From JAOUEA01 sp040882605 (GTDB taxonomy: Bacteria > Actinomycetota > UBA4738 > HRBIN12), in the NCBI GenBank assembly GCA_040882605.1, contig JBBEAY010000067.1:1-64000 (forward strand): DNA of 64,000 nt, written 5' to 3'. Position numbers and translations under genes: made by a program. Positions within the stretch are counted from its first letter, which is position 1; each line of letters begins with the position of its first letter. Of this stretch, positions 15,714 through 23,830 are shown in pieces. Below the pieces are notes generated by a model. The model did not search any database. It saw only the letters and a program-made list of their open reading frames with translations, and was not told the origin of the DNA.

Positions 15714-17099
15714 ATGGGTTCGCTGGAAGCGGCTGCGCCCACGCTCGAGGCGAAGGCTGCCGCGTTCGTGAAGGAAAACCGACTGCCCGGGGCGGCGGTC
15801 GGGGTAGTACACGGTGATCAGCTGGCATGGTCGGCCGGCGTCGGGTTCACCGACGTGCCTGCGCAGCGCGTGCCCGACACCCACACCCTCTACCGCGTCG
15901 CCTCGATCACGAAGACGTTCACCGGCACGGCGATTATGCAGCTCCGAGATGAGGGTCTGCTGGACCTCGACGACCCGGCAGTGGCGCATCTTCCTGAGCT
16001 GAAACTCGCGTCGAGCCCGTTCGGCGCGATCGAGACAGTGACGATCCGCCGCATGCTCTCGCACGAGTCCGGCCCGCAGAGCGAGGTTCCCGGCGCCGAC
16101 TGGTCGGTCCCGATCTACGAAGGCGTGCCCGAACGCACCCTGGCTCGCGCCGGTGAGATGGCCACGACGATCCCCGCGAACACGCAGCAGAAGTACTCGA
16201 ACCTGGCCTATCAGCTGCTGGGTGAGATCGTTGCCCGACGCAGCGGCGTGACCTACGCGGAGTACGTGCGCGATCGCATCCTGGAGCCGCTCGGCATGCA
16301 CGGCTCCGGGTTCGAGCCGCTTCCCGCTACTCTGGAGTCTCGGTGCGCGACCGGCTATGCGGCCCGGTTCCTTTCGGATGAGCTATCGGTCGCGTCCGGC
16401 TTTCCCGCCATCTGGGCTGAAGGCGGTCTCTGGTCCAGCGTCGAGGATCTCGCTCGGTGGCTCTCGTTCCAGTTCAGAGAGGAAGCCGGCGCGCGCGAAG
16501 GTGCGCAGGTCCTCGGTGGAGACACCTTGAAGGAGATGCACGCAGCTCGGTACCTGGGCGACGATTCCTGGACCGAGGCCTGGTGCATCTCGTGGTATGC
16601 CGTTCGCAAGGGCGACGTGATCTGGGTGCAGCACTCGGGAGGCATCAACGGCTTCATCACGAACATCTGCTTCGACCTCAAGGAGCGGGTCGGCGCGATC
16701 GCCTTGCTCAACGGGGTCGGGCCGGCGTCGGACCTATCGATGGAGCTGGCCACCATCGCCCGTGATGCCGTACGCGGGTCGGCGCCCTCGATCGAACCGC
16801 CGGCCACGATGCCGCCCGCCTACGCCGACCTGCTTGGCCTGTACATCGACGCCGAGCAGGCCATGGTCGTGCGTCTGGAATGGCGCGATGGCGCTCTCGC
16901 GGTCATCGACCCCGACGAGGAGTCGTGGTGGCCGACTCTGGCGCCGACCGACGAGCCCAACACGTTCGTCGTGGCGCCGGGCGTCCGCGAATCGGGGGAG
17001 CGGGTGGTCTTCCGGCGTCTGCCCGATGGCCGGGTGGTCTCGGTGTTCATGGCGTCGGCAACACTGGCCCGCCTGGCGCCTGTCGAGTCGTCGGAGTAG
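15714..17099 (+). CDS. Beta-lactamase-family serine hydrolase (class C / PBP-like)
   Basis: 461 residues of the serine beta-lactamase-like superfamily (esterases, D-aminopeptidases, class C lactamases). SxxK motif ASITK with Ser64 and Lys67, YSN motif at residues 161-163 (QKYSNLAYQLLG) and an HSGG triad near residue 308 replacing KTG. A C-terminal beta domain (from about residue 370) follows. No signal peptide is evident, so a cytoplasmic esterase or peptidase is more likely than a true lactamase. A TAGTCT box at 15674 and GAAGGGA before the ATG fit the start. Confidence 0.85.
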   Translation: MGSLEAAAPTLEAKAAAFVKENRLPGAAVGVVHGDQLAWSAGVGFTDVPAQRVPDTHTLYRVASITKTFTGTAIMQLRDEGLLDLDDPAVAHLPELKLASSPFGAIETVTIRRMLSHESGPQSEVPGADWSVPIYEGVPERTLARAGEMATTIPANTQQKYSNLAYQLLGEIVARRSGVTYAEYVRDRILEPLGMHGSGFEPLPATLESRCATGYAARFLSDELSVASGFPAIWAEGGLWSSVEDLARWLSFQFREEAGAREGAQVLGGDTLKEMHAARYLGDDSWTEAWCISWYAVRKGDVIWVQHSGGINGFITNICFDLKERVGAIALLNGVGPASDLSMELATIARDAVRGSAPSIEPPATMPPAYADLLGLYIDAEQAMVVRLEWRDGALAVIDPDEESWWPTLAPTDEPNTFVVAPGVRESGERVVFRRLPDGRVVSVFMASATLARLAPVESSE

Positions 17100-17117
17100 G
17101 CGCCGCGCCGGCGCCTA
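17097..17117 (+). terminator. Hairpin including the serine hydrolase stop
   Basis: TAGGCGCC (with the TAG stop) - 5 nt loop GCGCC - GGCGCCTA, a perfect 8-bp stem. Confidence 0.55.
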
Positions 17118-17149
17118 TGTCGAAGGCTGCGCGGCAGTCAAGGGCCTTT

Positions 17150-17186
17150 TCAGCCAGCAACGCGATAGAGGTGCCATCGATCGGGA
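17150..17186 (-). pseudogene. Displaced 3' end of an adenylate cyclase gene
   Basis: On the minus strand this stretch reads PDRWHLYRVAG-stop, the C-terminal signature of the cyclase genes at 28.1 and 29.4 kb (GVPDRWRLYRVVT, GVPDRWHLYRVVD). It stands alone beside the integrase. It is best explained as the original 3' end of the cyclase gene whose remainder lies at 26767-28081, cut off by insertion of the mobile element. Joining the two flanks over a GG core restores GVPDRWHLYRVAG in frame. Confidence 0.75.
17181..17186. other. attL candidate (TCGGGA)
   Basis: Left junction of the element. TCGGGA here is matched by TCGGGA at the right junction (26765-26770). The central GG is the proposed 2-bp serine-integrase crossover core. 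Confidence 0.6.
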
Positions 17187-17218
17187 ATGCCGATCAGCCT
17201 ATCCGACGCCCACGCGCG

Positions 17219-17224
17219 TATGCT
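17219..17224 (+). promoter_or_regulatory. -10 box TATGCT for the integrase
   Basis: TATGCT ends 6 nt before GTG 17231; leaderless arrangement. Confidence 0.45.
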
Positions 17225-17230
17225 GGCGCC

Positions 17231-18535
17231 GTGAAGGTCGCCATCTACGTTCGCATCTCGCAAGACCGGGAAGGTTCCGGTGCCGGCGTCGAACGCCAGG
17301 AAGAAGACTCGCGCCGGCTCGTGGCATCCCGGTGGCCGGCGGCGGAGGTCATCGTCTTCCGTGATAACGACCGCTCCGCGTCCGGCAAGAGGCCGAGGCC
17401 GGCATGGAACCGCTTGCTCGCCGCGATCCGGGCCGACGATGTGACCGGCCTCGCCGCATACAGCTCGTCCCGCTTGTATCGCCGGCCGGCAGACCTCGCT
17501 CCGCTGATCGACCTTGTGCGCTCCCGGCCAGGCTTCGAGATCGCCACGGTGGCGTCCGGGCGCCTGGACCTCACAACCGCCGATGGTCGCATGATCGCCG
17601 GCATCCTCGCAGACGTGGACCAAGGCGAGATCGAGCGTATCCAGGAGCGTGTGATCCGCGCCCGCAAGCAGCGGCTCGCCCGAGGACTCTATGGCGGAGG
17701 GAAGCGTCCGTACGGCCACGATGCCACGGTAACGCACGTGGTGCCGGAGGAAGCAGCGAACATCCGCGACGCGGCCAGGCGCCTGCTTCGTGGCGAGTCG
17801 ATCGCCTCGATCCTGCGGCGGTGGGAAGAGTCCGGCGTTACCACCACGCGCGGCGGCAAGTGGTCGTCGTCCTCGTTCCGGAGCATGATGCGATCGCCAC
17901 GGCTCGCTGGCATCCATCCCGAGACAGGCGAACGTGCGGCGTGGGATGCGATCCTGACGCGGCGGGATCACCACGACCTCCGGGCCTTGTTCGATGAACC
18001 GGGTCGGCTCCGGTCACCGCGTGGCGGGCGGTATCTGCTGACAGGCCTTGTCTACGGCGAGTGCGGCGGGCGCATGACCGGCAACCCTCAACGCGGGCGG
18101 CGGAGATACGTGTGCCGCGCCCACGGCCTTCACCTCGTGATCGACGCCGACAAGTTGGAGGCTTTCGTGGTAGATGCCGCGCCCGACGTTGAACTCCGCG
18201 ACGTCCACGATCCACGGGCAGAGTCGGCGCCGCTGCTGGAAGCCATCGACCAGATAGACGCCAAGCTGGCTACATTCGCGTCGGAAGCGGCTGCCGCTGG
18301 CCTCCGGGCCGCAGACATCCGGGCCGGCTCCGCCGCCCTGCAGGAGGAACGATCCAGGCTGGAAGCGTCCCTCGACTCGGTTCCGCCCGGTTATACGTGG
18401 GCGGACCTCGCCGCGCAGACCGAGACGCGTGCCTGGCTCGAAGCCGTGATCGACCGCATCGTGATCCACCCGGCTCGGCGACCCCAGTTCGATCCGGGAC
18501 GCGTGGAGATCAGATGGCAGGGAGCGCTCGTTTGA
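17231..18535 (+). CDS. Large serine recombinase (integrase)
   Basis: 434-residue site-specific recombinase. The resolvase domain has the catalytic Ser10 in IYVRISQDREG, followed by GVERQEED, RPAWNRLL and YSSSRLYRRPADL. The recombinase domain spans about residues 150-260, and a Recombinase-zinc-ribbon-like region follows with GLVYGECGGRMTG and YVCRAHG (Cys/His ligands). The C-terminus has a charged helical stretch. The position, immediately beside the left junction, fits an element-encoded integrase. GTG 17231 is selected because earlier in-frame starts lie in the serine hydrolase gene. Confidence 0.92.
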   Translation: MKVAIYVRISQDREGSGAGVERQEEDSRRLVASRWPAAEVIVFRDNDRSASGKRPRPAWNRLLAAIRADDVTGLAAYSSSRLYRRPADLAPLIDLVRSRPGFEIATVASGRLDLTTADGRMIAGILADVDQGEIERIQERVIRARKQRLARGLYGGGKRPYGHDATVTHVVPEEAANIRDAARRLLRGESIASILRRWEESGVTTTRGGKWSSSSFRSMMRSPRLAGIHPETGERAAWDAILTRRDHHDLRALFDEPGRLRSPRGGRYLLTGLVYGECGGRMTGNPQRGRRRYVCRAHGLHLVIDADKLEAFVVDAAPDVELRDVHDPRAESAPLLEAIDQIDAKLATFASEAAAAGLRAADIRAGSAALQEERSRLEASLDSVPPGYTWADLAAQTETRAWLEAVIDRIVIHPARRPQFDPGRVEIRWQGALV

Positions 18536-18607
18536 CCACGCGGCGCGAGGGAGTTACCATTTGGCGAAATGTCTGGATGACGCCCAGCGCGAGGGAGGAC
18601 TACGAGG

Positions 18608-19006
18608 ATGAAGAAGCCAGTGGGACGGCGAGCCATGGCAAGCGGCGCCCTCGCGATCGCTATCGTCGTGTTGGCGGCTACGGCGGCCATCGCTTGGAAC
18701 GCCAATTGCAGCGCGTCAGGTGACGCGTGTGTCTGGCGTCATCACACTTACGGTGTTCCTCTTGCCGCGCAGGCGAGTTCCGACTGGACGTACACAGACG
18801 ACACGTTTCCGAACACACAGACCACTCTGAACGACCAGGTGTCCTCAATAAGAAACAAGTTCGATGTCAAGGATGTGATTTGGCACTTTGACGCGGGCTA
18901 CGACGGCACGTCTTGGTGCGTTGATCACGAGACGGCCTATCCACTTCTGAACGCTCACGATAACGAGTACAGCTCGCATGTCGTGTCTGCTGGCAGTTCT
19001 TGCTGA
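18608..19006 (+). CDS. Exported peptidase-inhibitor I36-like protein
   Basis: 132 residues with a signal peptide (basic MKKPVGRRAM, hydrophobic ALAIAIVVLAATAAIA, cleavage near AWN). The mature part is cysteine-containing and matches the pattern of the Streptomyces I36 metalloproteinase inhibitor family: CVWRHHTYG, NDQVSSIRNKF, FDAGYDGTSWCV and a late SSHVVSAGSSC. GGGAGG precedes the ATG. It looks like cargo of the mobile element. Inhibitor activity is inferred from family resemblance only, and many I36-like proteins are untested. Confidence 0.65.
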   Translation: MKKPVGRRAMASGALAIAIVVLAATAAIAWNANCSASGDACVWRHHTYGVPLAAQASSDWTYTDDTFPNTQTTLNDQVSSIRNKFDVKDVIWHFDAGYDGTSWCVDHETAYPLLNAHDNEYSSHVVSAGSSC

Positions 19007-19023
19007 TTGAGGAGGCCGTAAGG

Positions 19024-19626
19024 ATGAGTGATCAGACGAAGCCGAGGAAGAGAATCCTGGTGGCCGCGTTCGTAGCTGTCGTTGCGATCGCCGGGGGCGC
19101 GACGGCTGTCGTGGCTGCTGTCGACTCGGACCAGGATGTGCAAGCCACCATCGATGCAGTGCTGGCAGGCAGCGGATGCGTTTCCCCCGGCGCCGCACGC
19201 GAGGGTCTTGAGACGCAGCTGGCGGCCGATGGCCTTGCAGGTTGGACGATCGAGTCCCGGGCTGACGGAGCGGATTGCGTCACTGCTGGCCCGATCGAGC
19301 CGGAACGGACGATTGTTCTCTTGCCTGTCAGCGGTCCAGATGTTTCTGCCGCCATGGAACAGGTCCGCGTCGAGTTCATGGACAAGTGCCTGAATGAAGC
19401 CGACGCTCGCGCATTTCTCTCTCAAGCACTCGAGTCGGCAGGGGTGACCGATTTCGAGATCACGACGGAGGGGCCGCTCGGCTACCCGTCTGGTGAGGAA
19501 GACGCTGTGATGAGGCATCTGGTCAACGGTTGCTTCATCTACTCGGGTACCGGACACAACGCTGACGGCACGCCCCTGTTTGGGATCAACGGAGGAGCAG
19601 ACGCCCTGGCCACACCGTCTGGCTAA
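19024..19626 (+). CDS. Membrane-anchored or secreted protein, unknown function
   Basis: 200 residues. N-terminus MSDQTKPRKRILVAAFVAVV followed by a hydrophobic stretch gives a signal anchor; the rest is soluble with four cysteines (SGCVSPG, DCVTAG, DKCLNE, NGCFIY) that could form two disulfides in an exported fold. GAGGAGG lies 8-9 nt before the ATG at 19024, and the start follows the I36-like gene by 17 bp, so they form one transcription unit. No recognisable family. Confidence 0.65.
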   Translation: MSDQTKPRKRILVAAFVAVVAIAGGATAVVAAVDSDQDVQATIDAVLAGSGCVSPGAAREGLETQLAADGLAGWTIESRADGADCVTAGPIEPERTIVLLPVSGPDVSAAMEQVRVEFMDKCLNEADARAFLSQALESAGVTDFEITTEGPLGYPSGEEDAVMRHLVNGCFIYSGTGHNADGTPLFGINGGADALATPSG

Positions 19627-19989
19627 GAAGCCCTCCCACTTCGGCGCCCTCTGGGTGCAGAATCTCGGGTGTCAGGGCGCATCGATCGCCCACCTTCGCC
19701 AACGCGGTGTTGCACGGGACGCACAGGAGGCCATGCTGCCCGATGTGCCCGGCCTGGCCGAAGCTCTCGCCCTGACATAGGAATCCGGACGCAGGGCGTG
19801 CCGATGCCTAGTTGATCCTCGGTTCCTGCCGTTCCGCGCCAGGCCGTAGTTACGTGATCCGCCCGGACCGAGGCTCGCAGGCGTTCGGTATCCAGGCGGA
19901 TCACAGGTTCGGCGGGACGTCTGCGACGGCGCAGAGGATGGCACCGGAGCCATCCCGCCGCTTGGCGCCGGGAGAGAGGTCGCCCGGCG
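19627..19989. other. Gene-poor stretch with possible nuclease remnant
   Basis: No intact gene is visible. On the minus strand around 19640-19790 one frame reads GQHGLLCVPCNTALAKVGD, resembling the RGLLCxxCNxxLG end of phage endonuclease VII proteins, and another frame upstream has NYGLARNG. The frames do not join and stops intervene, so this is at most a degraded gene. Confidence 0.3.
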
Positions 19990-20793
19990 TCAAGCCCACG
20001 TATCGGGGCGGCGGTATGCCCGGCCGGCCGCGGTGGAGAGAAGGCCGGCGTTCGGGTGGATATCCAGCCGGACAAGGTCCAGCCGATCCGCGTCCCAGCA
20101 AACGCCGAGCGTGGGATCGTCGGTGGTGGTTCCGCGCGAATGGCCGATGCACGCTTCTTCGAGGGCAGCCATCTGGGCGCCATCGAGGGCAAGGGCGCCG
20201 TCATCGTGCAACTCGCGCGCCAGGATGGCCGCCCGCGGTCCGTGGTCCGGATCGGCGCCGTCATGCTCGCGCCTCGCGTCGTGGATGATGCCGAAGGCGG
20301 ACGCCACTTCCACGTCCGCGCCCGGCGTCTCCGCGGCAAGACCGCGGGCGGTCAGAGCAACCCGAACGCAATGCTCCGGGCCGTGGTGGCGGGTTTCGGC
20401 GGCGCCACGGAACGCCGCGCGCAGCAACGCCGGATCAGGTGCCAACAAGCCGGCCGCGGCAAGGAGCCCTTGCGGCCAGTCCTTGACGATCACGCGCGGC
20501 AAGTCCGGGAACAAGCCTTCCAGGATCGGCGCCGACTGCTCCGAGACGAAAGCCGGAGCGATGACTTCCGCCGATCGCATCCGCCATACAGTCCGGATCG
20601 CAAGCCGGCCGCCGAGCAGGAAGTTATCGCTGGCTCCGAGATTGTCCTCGCCGACGAATCGCGCCGGCCCAGTGGCTTCCACGAACGTGACGCACGCCGT
20701 TGCCGGATCGGCAAACTCGTGGATACGCATCGCCTGGATCAGCGCATAGAGCTCGACGCATGTGTACCAGCCGCCCATGTTCTCCCTGCGCAT
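19990..20793 (-). CDS. HD-domain phosphohydrolase-like protein
   Basis: About 260 residues. The C-terminal half has the HD pattern: HHGPEHCVRVALTARGLA, then FGIIHDARREHDGADPDHGP with the His-Asp doublet, then EEACIGHSRG and VCWDADRLDLVRLDI, seen in a group of bacterial HD hydrolases. The N-terminal half (residues 20-120) is unassigned. Start is uncertain: ATG 20793, or ATG 20778 with AGGGAG just upstream. It is the last gene of the leftward block of the element. Substrate unknown; nucleotide phosphohydrolase is possible. Confidence 0.7.
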   Translation of the reverse strand: MRRENMGGWYTCVELYALIQAMRIHEFADPATACVTFVEATGPARFVGEDNLGASDNFLLGGRLAIRTVWRMRSAEVIAPAFVSEQSAPILEGLFPDLPRVIVKDWPQGLLAAAGLLAPDPALLRAAFRGAAETRHHGPEHCVRVALTARGLAAETPGADVEVASAFGIIHDARREHDGADPDHGPRAAILARELHDDGALALDGAQMAALEEACIGHSRGTTTDDPTLGVCWDADRLDLVRLDIHPNAGLLSTAAGRAYRRPDTWA

Positions 20794-20935
20794 CGGGCGC
20801 AGACGGCAATGGCCTCGTCAAGTTCACGCGGCCGTACTCGTTCATGCGAAACATGAACGGCGACTTGATGCCGGGCGGATCGGATTCCAGTCGCCAGAAG
20901 CGCCACCCACCGACGCGATCGTTCCACTTATGCAC
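20624..20935 (-). CDS. Hypothetical protein overlapping the HD gene
   Basis: GTG 20935 overlaps the stop of the preceding gene by 8 nt, suggesting coupling. The N-terminal part (VHKWNDRVGGWRFWRLESDP ... FMFRMNEYGRVN) has coding-like third-position GC and looks real. After about 20800 the sequence is better explained by the HD frame; a third frame there reads DEAIAVCARCAGRTW, a small zinc-finger-like tail ending at 20739. One frame error near 20810 may therefore hide a shorter protein ending at 20739. Confidence 0.4.
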   Translation of the reverse strand: MHKWNDRVGGWRFWRLESDPPGIKSPFMFRMNEYGRVNLTRPLPSAPDAQGEHGRLVHMRRALCADPGDAYPRVCRSGNGVRHVRGSHWAGAIRRRGQSRSQR

Positions 20936-21365
20936 GGGACGGCACCTGCTTCCGTGCCTCGTTCTGCGACCGCGTTTCCCACGCATAGTCCGCGGGATCA
21001 GTTGTGAGGCGATAGGGAACGCGGCGGCCGCGTTTGTGGACATGCCCGTCATAGGTGTTCGGCGAGTCCGGGCGGACCAGCGATAGCGTAAGTCCCGCCG
21101 GCCGCGTGTCACCAAGCTGCGCCTTCAACGCTGCCATGCCTTTGTGGTGGTTGGCGGCGTCCATGATCCGATCGCCGCGGAGCAACTGCGCCGCGGTCCT
21201 GGCCGCCCACTGGCCGCTGGCGCGTTTGGCGCGTTCTCGTTGGCGCTGAACCTCCCGCGTCTCGGCCGACAGGTAGCATGTTTGGCACTTCGGCAGGCGG
21301 TTGCCGGTTCGGGTATTGAGGTGGCCAAGATTCCCACAGGCACAGCGGCGTTCGGGCGCCGTCAT
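20928..21365 (-). CDS. CxC-CxxC protein, paralog A
   Basis: 145 residues. N-terminal metal-site candidate RRCACGNLGHLNTRTGNRLP followed by KCQTCY, a basic helical middle, then a C-terminal conserved block HHKGMAALKAQLGD, LSLVRPDSPNTYDG and TDPADYAWET. Closely related to the gene at 22420-22848 along its whole length, also at DNA level, so one arose by duplication. Its ATG overlaps the stop of the upstream gene (ATGA). Function unknown; likely nucleic-acid binding by composition. Confidence 0.65.
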   Translation of the reverse strand: MTAPERRCACGNLGHLNTRTGNRLPKCQTCYLSAETREVQRQRERAKRASGQWAARTAAQLLRGDRIMDAANHHKGMAALKAQLGDTRPAGLTLSLVRPDSPNTYDGHVHKRGRRVPYRLTTDPADYAWETRSQNEARKQVPSRA

Positions 21366-21607
21366 AGCTCCTTCCTCTGATGGGCGGGCGCCGGCGCCGG
21401 TTGTTCGCCGGCGCCGGCACTGCGGACGTGCTTGTATCCGGGTTTCCGCGGTTCACTGGCTTCCGCCGCCGACAGGGTTCCGCCCGCGGCCTCACGCTCT
21501 GCCAGGATCGCGCGGAAGGCGGACGCGTTGCCGGCGTTGTCCGGTGGCCAGTTGTGCGCCGGCTCCGGCTCACGGCGGATCAGCTTGACGTAATCGTGAT
21601 GAGCCAT
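21362..21607 (-). CDS. Small hypothetical protein
   Basis: 81 residues, MAHHDYVKLIRREPEPAHNW..., hydrophilic with a proline/alanine-rich end (GAGEQPAPAPAHQRK). Stop overlaps the start of the next gene by ATGA and its start is 2 nt from the stop of the preceding gene, which is the main support for it being translated. No known domain. Confidence 0.5.
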   Translation of the reverse strand: MAHHDYVKLIRREPEPAHNWPPDNAGNASAFRAILAEREAAGGTLSAAEASEPRKPGYKHVRSAGAGEQPAPAPAHQRKEL

Positions 21608-21609
21608 GA

Positions 21610-22104
21610 TTACGACCTCGGGATCAGGGCGGCGAGGGCAGCTGGGTCTGGCTTCTCCGCATCGGCTGGCGAGACTCCGGCGCCGGCCAGCTTCTCGGCC
21701 ACGTCGGACGCGGCGCGGAGAGGCGATGCCTTGTCGCCGTTGCGGACGCTGGTCATCGACTCGCGCACGAAGGATCGCACGGCGGTCTTCGTGGCCGCGT
21801 CGGTTTCCCCGAGCTCGGCGAGCACGTCCGCTTCCGCTTGCTTCTTCTCCGCTTCCGAGTATGCGCGGCCGTGCTGCAAGGTACCGACGACGTTGGTGAG
21901 GATGCGGTGGACGCGGGCAAGGTTCTCCCCGCTGGCGCGATCCTCTGCGCTGGTGCCCAGCTTGCCCAGAGCGGCGGCCTCTGCCTTCCGGCGAGCTTCC
22001 GCGTCCTGCTCCGGCGTGGTCGCCGCCGGCGTTGTCTCGATGCCTCTCCGCTTGGCGAAGATGCCGTCGAGTATCGCGGGTGTGACTTCCTGATCTTCGG
22101 GCAT
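21610..22104 (-). CDS. Hypothetical helical protein
   Basis: 164 residues starting MPEDQEVTPAILDGIFAKRR. Largely alpha-helical and rich in Ala/Glu/Lys (EQDAEARRKAEAAALGKLG), possible coiled coil around residues 30-60. AAAGGTGG precedes the ATG. The longer open frame upstream to 22395 runs over the neighbouring gene and is rejected. Unknown function; lies within the leftward operon of the element. Confidence 0.55.
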   Translation of the reverse strand: MPEDQEVTPAILDGIFAKRRGIETTPAATTPEQDAEARRKAEAAALGKLGTSAEDRASGENLARVHRILTNVVGTLQHGRAYSEAEKKQAEADVLAELGETDAATKTAVRSFVRESMTSVRNGDKASPLRAASDVAEKLAGAGVSPADAEKPDPAALAALIPRS

Positions 22105-22126
22105 GTCGCCCACCTTTCCTGGCCAG

Positions 22127-22420
22127 CTATGCTGGCCTGTATCCGCCGCCGGGTTCGACGACGTACGATTGTGCTGCTCCCTCGATGTGGCCCGCGAATC
22201 GTGTGGGCTCGCCGACCAGGCGAAGCGCAGCTCCGAGGCGCCAACTGGCAACCTCAACTTCGACGGCGCCCTCCAACGCCGAAACGCGGGCCGTGATCCG
22301 GTCTTCCATACCGATCGCGCCGGCCGCGTCGAGACGCCGGGCCATCGGCAAGAAGGAACGCTCCAACGCCACCAGGGCGCCGCGCAGGTCTTCATCGGCG
22401 GTTGCCTTCGTCCGGGCCAT
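22127..22420 (-). CDS. Small hypothetical protein
   Basis: 97 residues from MARTKATADEDLRGALVALE to a glycine/proline end. Helical. The ATG at 22420 overlaps the stop of the upstream gene by one base (TGATG), supporting coupled translation. No recognisable family. Confidence 0.55.
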   Translation of the reverse strand: MARTKATADEDLRGALVALERSFLPMARRLDAAGAIGMEDRITARVSALEGAVEVEVASWRLGAALRLVGEPTRFAGHIEGAAQSYVVEPGGGYRPA

Positions 22421-22848
22421 CACGGCACCAGCTTCCGGGCGTTGTTCTCCGCTTGCGTTTCCCACACGTAGTCCGCAGGATCGGTCGAGAGGCGATATGT
22501 GACGCGTTGATCCCAACCGTCATACGCGTTCGGCGAGTCCGGGCGGATCAGCGAGAGGGTCATGCCGGGTGGCCGTGGGTCACCGAGCCGCGCCTTCAAC
22601 GCCGCCATGCCTTTGTGGTGACTGGGTTGGTCCATGAGGCGTTGGCCGCGGGCAAGCTGATCCGCGCGGCGTTCTGCCCAACGGCCGCTGGCATAGGCGT
22701 GTCTCGAATGGTTCCGCTTCAGTTGCAACTGAACCTCCCGCGCGGCCGGCGATTCATAACAACGCCCACACTTCGGCCGGCGCTTCCCCGTTCGGAAGTC
22801 GAGCTTCCCCAGGTTCCCACAGGCGCATCGGCGTTCGTCGTCAGGCAT
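22420..22848 (-). CDS. CxC-CxxC protein, paralog B
   Basis: 142 residues from MPDDERRCACGNLGKLDFRT. Same layout as the protein at 20928-21365: CACG and KCGRCY, RQ/QL basic middle, HHKGMAALKARLGD, LSLIRPDSPNAYDG and TDPADYVWET. The start is taken at the methionine aligned with the paralog rather than the longer frame to 22917. It overlaps the upstream gene by 8 nt. Two copies within 2 kb of one small element suggest recent internal duplication. Confidence 0.65.
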   Translation of the reverse strand: MPDDERRCACGNLGKLDFRTGKRRPKCGRCYESPAAREVQLQLKRNHSRHAYASGRWAERRADQLARGQRLMDQPSHHKGMAALKARLGDPRPPGMTLSLIRPDSPNAYDGWDQRVTYRLSTDPADYVWETQAENNARKLVP

Positions 22849-23131
22849 GGCGAGCCTCCCGTTCCCTCTTCCACCGGATATCGGCGGCGCGTTTCCCTCT
22901 GGACGAGGACGCGGCAAGCATGGTTCCGTCAGCTTCGGGCAGGTTCAACTGGCCATAGAGGCGCGACCAGACCATCTGCTGCATACGAATCTCCACGACG
23001 TCGGCAACCGGGTCGAGGCGGTCGATCACGTCGATCGCGCGGCATAGCTCGTCGAGCGTGATCCGTTCGGGCGCGTCCAAGTCGTAAGCGCCCTCGATGT
23101 CGGCGCGGAACTGTTCGGATCGGGACGGCAT
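22841..23131 (-). CDS. Hypothetical protein, possible small-terminase type
   Basis: 96 residues, MPSRSEQFRADIEGAYDLDA ..., helical, with IDVIDRLDPVADVVEIRMQQ and a basic C-terminus (RGKRAADIRWKREREARHA). The length, helical pattern and position just after an HNH nuclease recall P27-type small terminase subunits of actinophages, but the resemblance is weak and no large terminase is present. AAAGGAG lies 6 nt before the ATG. Confidence 0.5.
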   Translation of the reverse strand: MPSRSEQFRADIEGAYDLDAPERITLDELCRAIDVIDRLDPVADVVEIRMQQMVWSRLYGQLNLPEADGTMLAASSSRGKRAADIRWKREREARHA

Positions 23132-23327
23132 GGCGTTCTCCTTTCTCGGGACGGTGGTTGTTGCGGGGCACACTGATGCGGGACGCAGGAACGTCGATGC
23201 GTACCGATTGACTGGGTTCGCGCCCGTTCGGGCACACGAATCCAGGAACCTGGCATTGCCGGCGTACCGGCGTTCCCTAAGACCATCGAATAAGGGGCGA
23301 TCCCACTGGGGAGGGTCCTCCGGCAGG

Positions 23328-23615
23328 TCAACGCAACCCCGGATGGCGTTCCAGGTCTCGCTTCCGCTTCGGCCTTGCCGCAGCAGCTTCCTGTGCCGTC
23401 TTCCGGTTGTCGCATGGCCCGCGCGCGGCTTGCAGGTTCTCCATAGCGTCGGGTCCGCCGAGATGATGCGGAACCACGTGGTCCGCGATGTTCGCCACAA
23501 CGGCGCACTTCGGCCCACGTATGCGGCACCGATAGCGATCACGTTCAAGCACGGCAAGGCGGAGCTTCCTCCACGCGGCCGTGGCCGTGCGCCCTGTTCC
23601 CCACGTGCCGCTCAT
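23328..23615 (-). CDS. HNH endonuclease
   Basis: 95 residues. TAAWRKLRLAVLERDRYRC opens the fold; the HNH core follows: CRIRGPKC (zinc Cys), ADHVVPHHLGGPDAMENLQA with the catalytic His pair, and RGPCDNRKT with the Asn. The ATG at 23615 overlaps the stop of the upstream zinc-finger gene (ATGA). Phages often place such an HNH next to the terminase genes for DNA packaging. Start chosen from the overlap; the longer frame overlaps two other genes. Confidence 0.8.
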   Translation of the reverse strand: MSGTWGTGRTATAAWRKLRLAVLERDRYRCRIRGPKCAVVANIADHVVPHHLGGPDAMENLQAARGPCDNRKTAQEAAAARPKRKRDLERHPGLR

Positions 23616-23830
23616 GCGGACCGCAGCAGCAGCCCGAGCGTTGGCTTCGCCTTGGCAGGCGCTCGGCGCGAATGGAACCGGCACTTGGCCGATCCGGCCA
23701 TGAAGCGTGGCGAGATGATCGTGGCGCAACCCGGCATGGCGCACGTGGCCACCAACGGAGCGTTCTCGCGGATCACCGTGCCGGGATGCATAGGCGCCAC
23801 CCCGATCCATTCCAGCGGCTTGTGGCTCAT
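23612..23830 (-). CDS. Small zinc-finger-like protein
   Basis: 72 residues, MSHKPLEWIGVAPMHPGTVI..., with a candidate metal site VATCAMPGCATIISPRFMAG followed by KCRFHSRR (C-x4-C ... C-x2-H). Both ends overlap neighbouring genes by ATGA, so it sits in a tightly coupled run. No catalytic motif; function unknown. Confidence 0.55.
   Translation of the reverse strand: MSHKPLEWIGVAPMHPGTVIRENAPLVATCAMPGCATIISPRFMAGSAKCRFHSRRAPAKAKPTLGLLLRSA

Noticed and set aside
23132..23327. Extra gene between the HNH and possible terminase genes (DPPQWDRPLFDGLRERRYAG frame, minus strand)
   Set aside because: The frame looks partly protein-like but has no start codon near the HNH stop and simply runs into the next gene.
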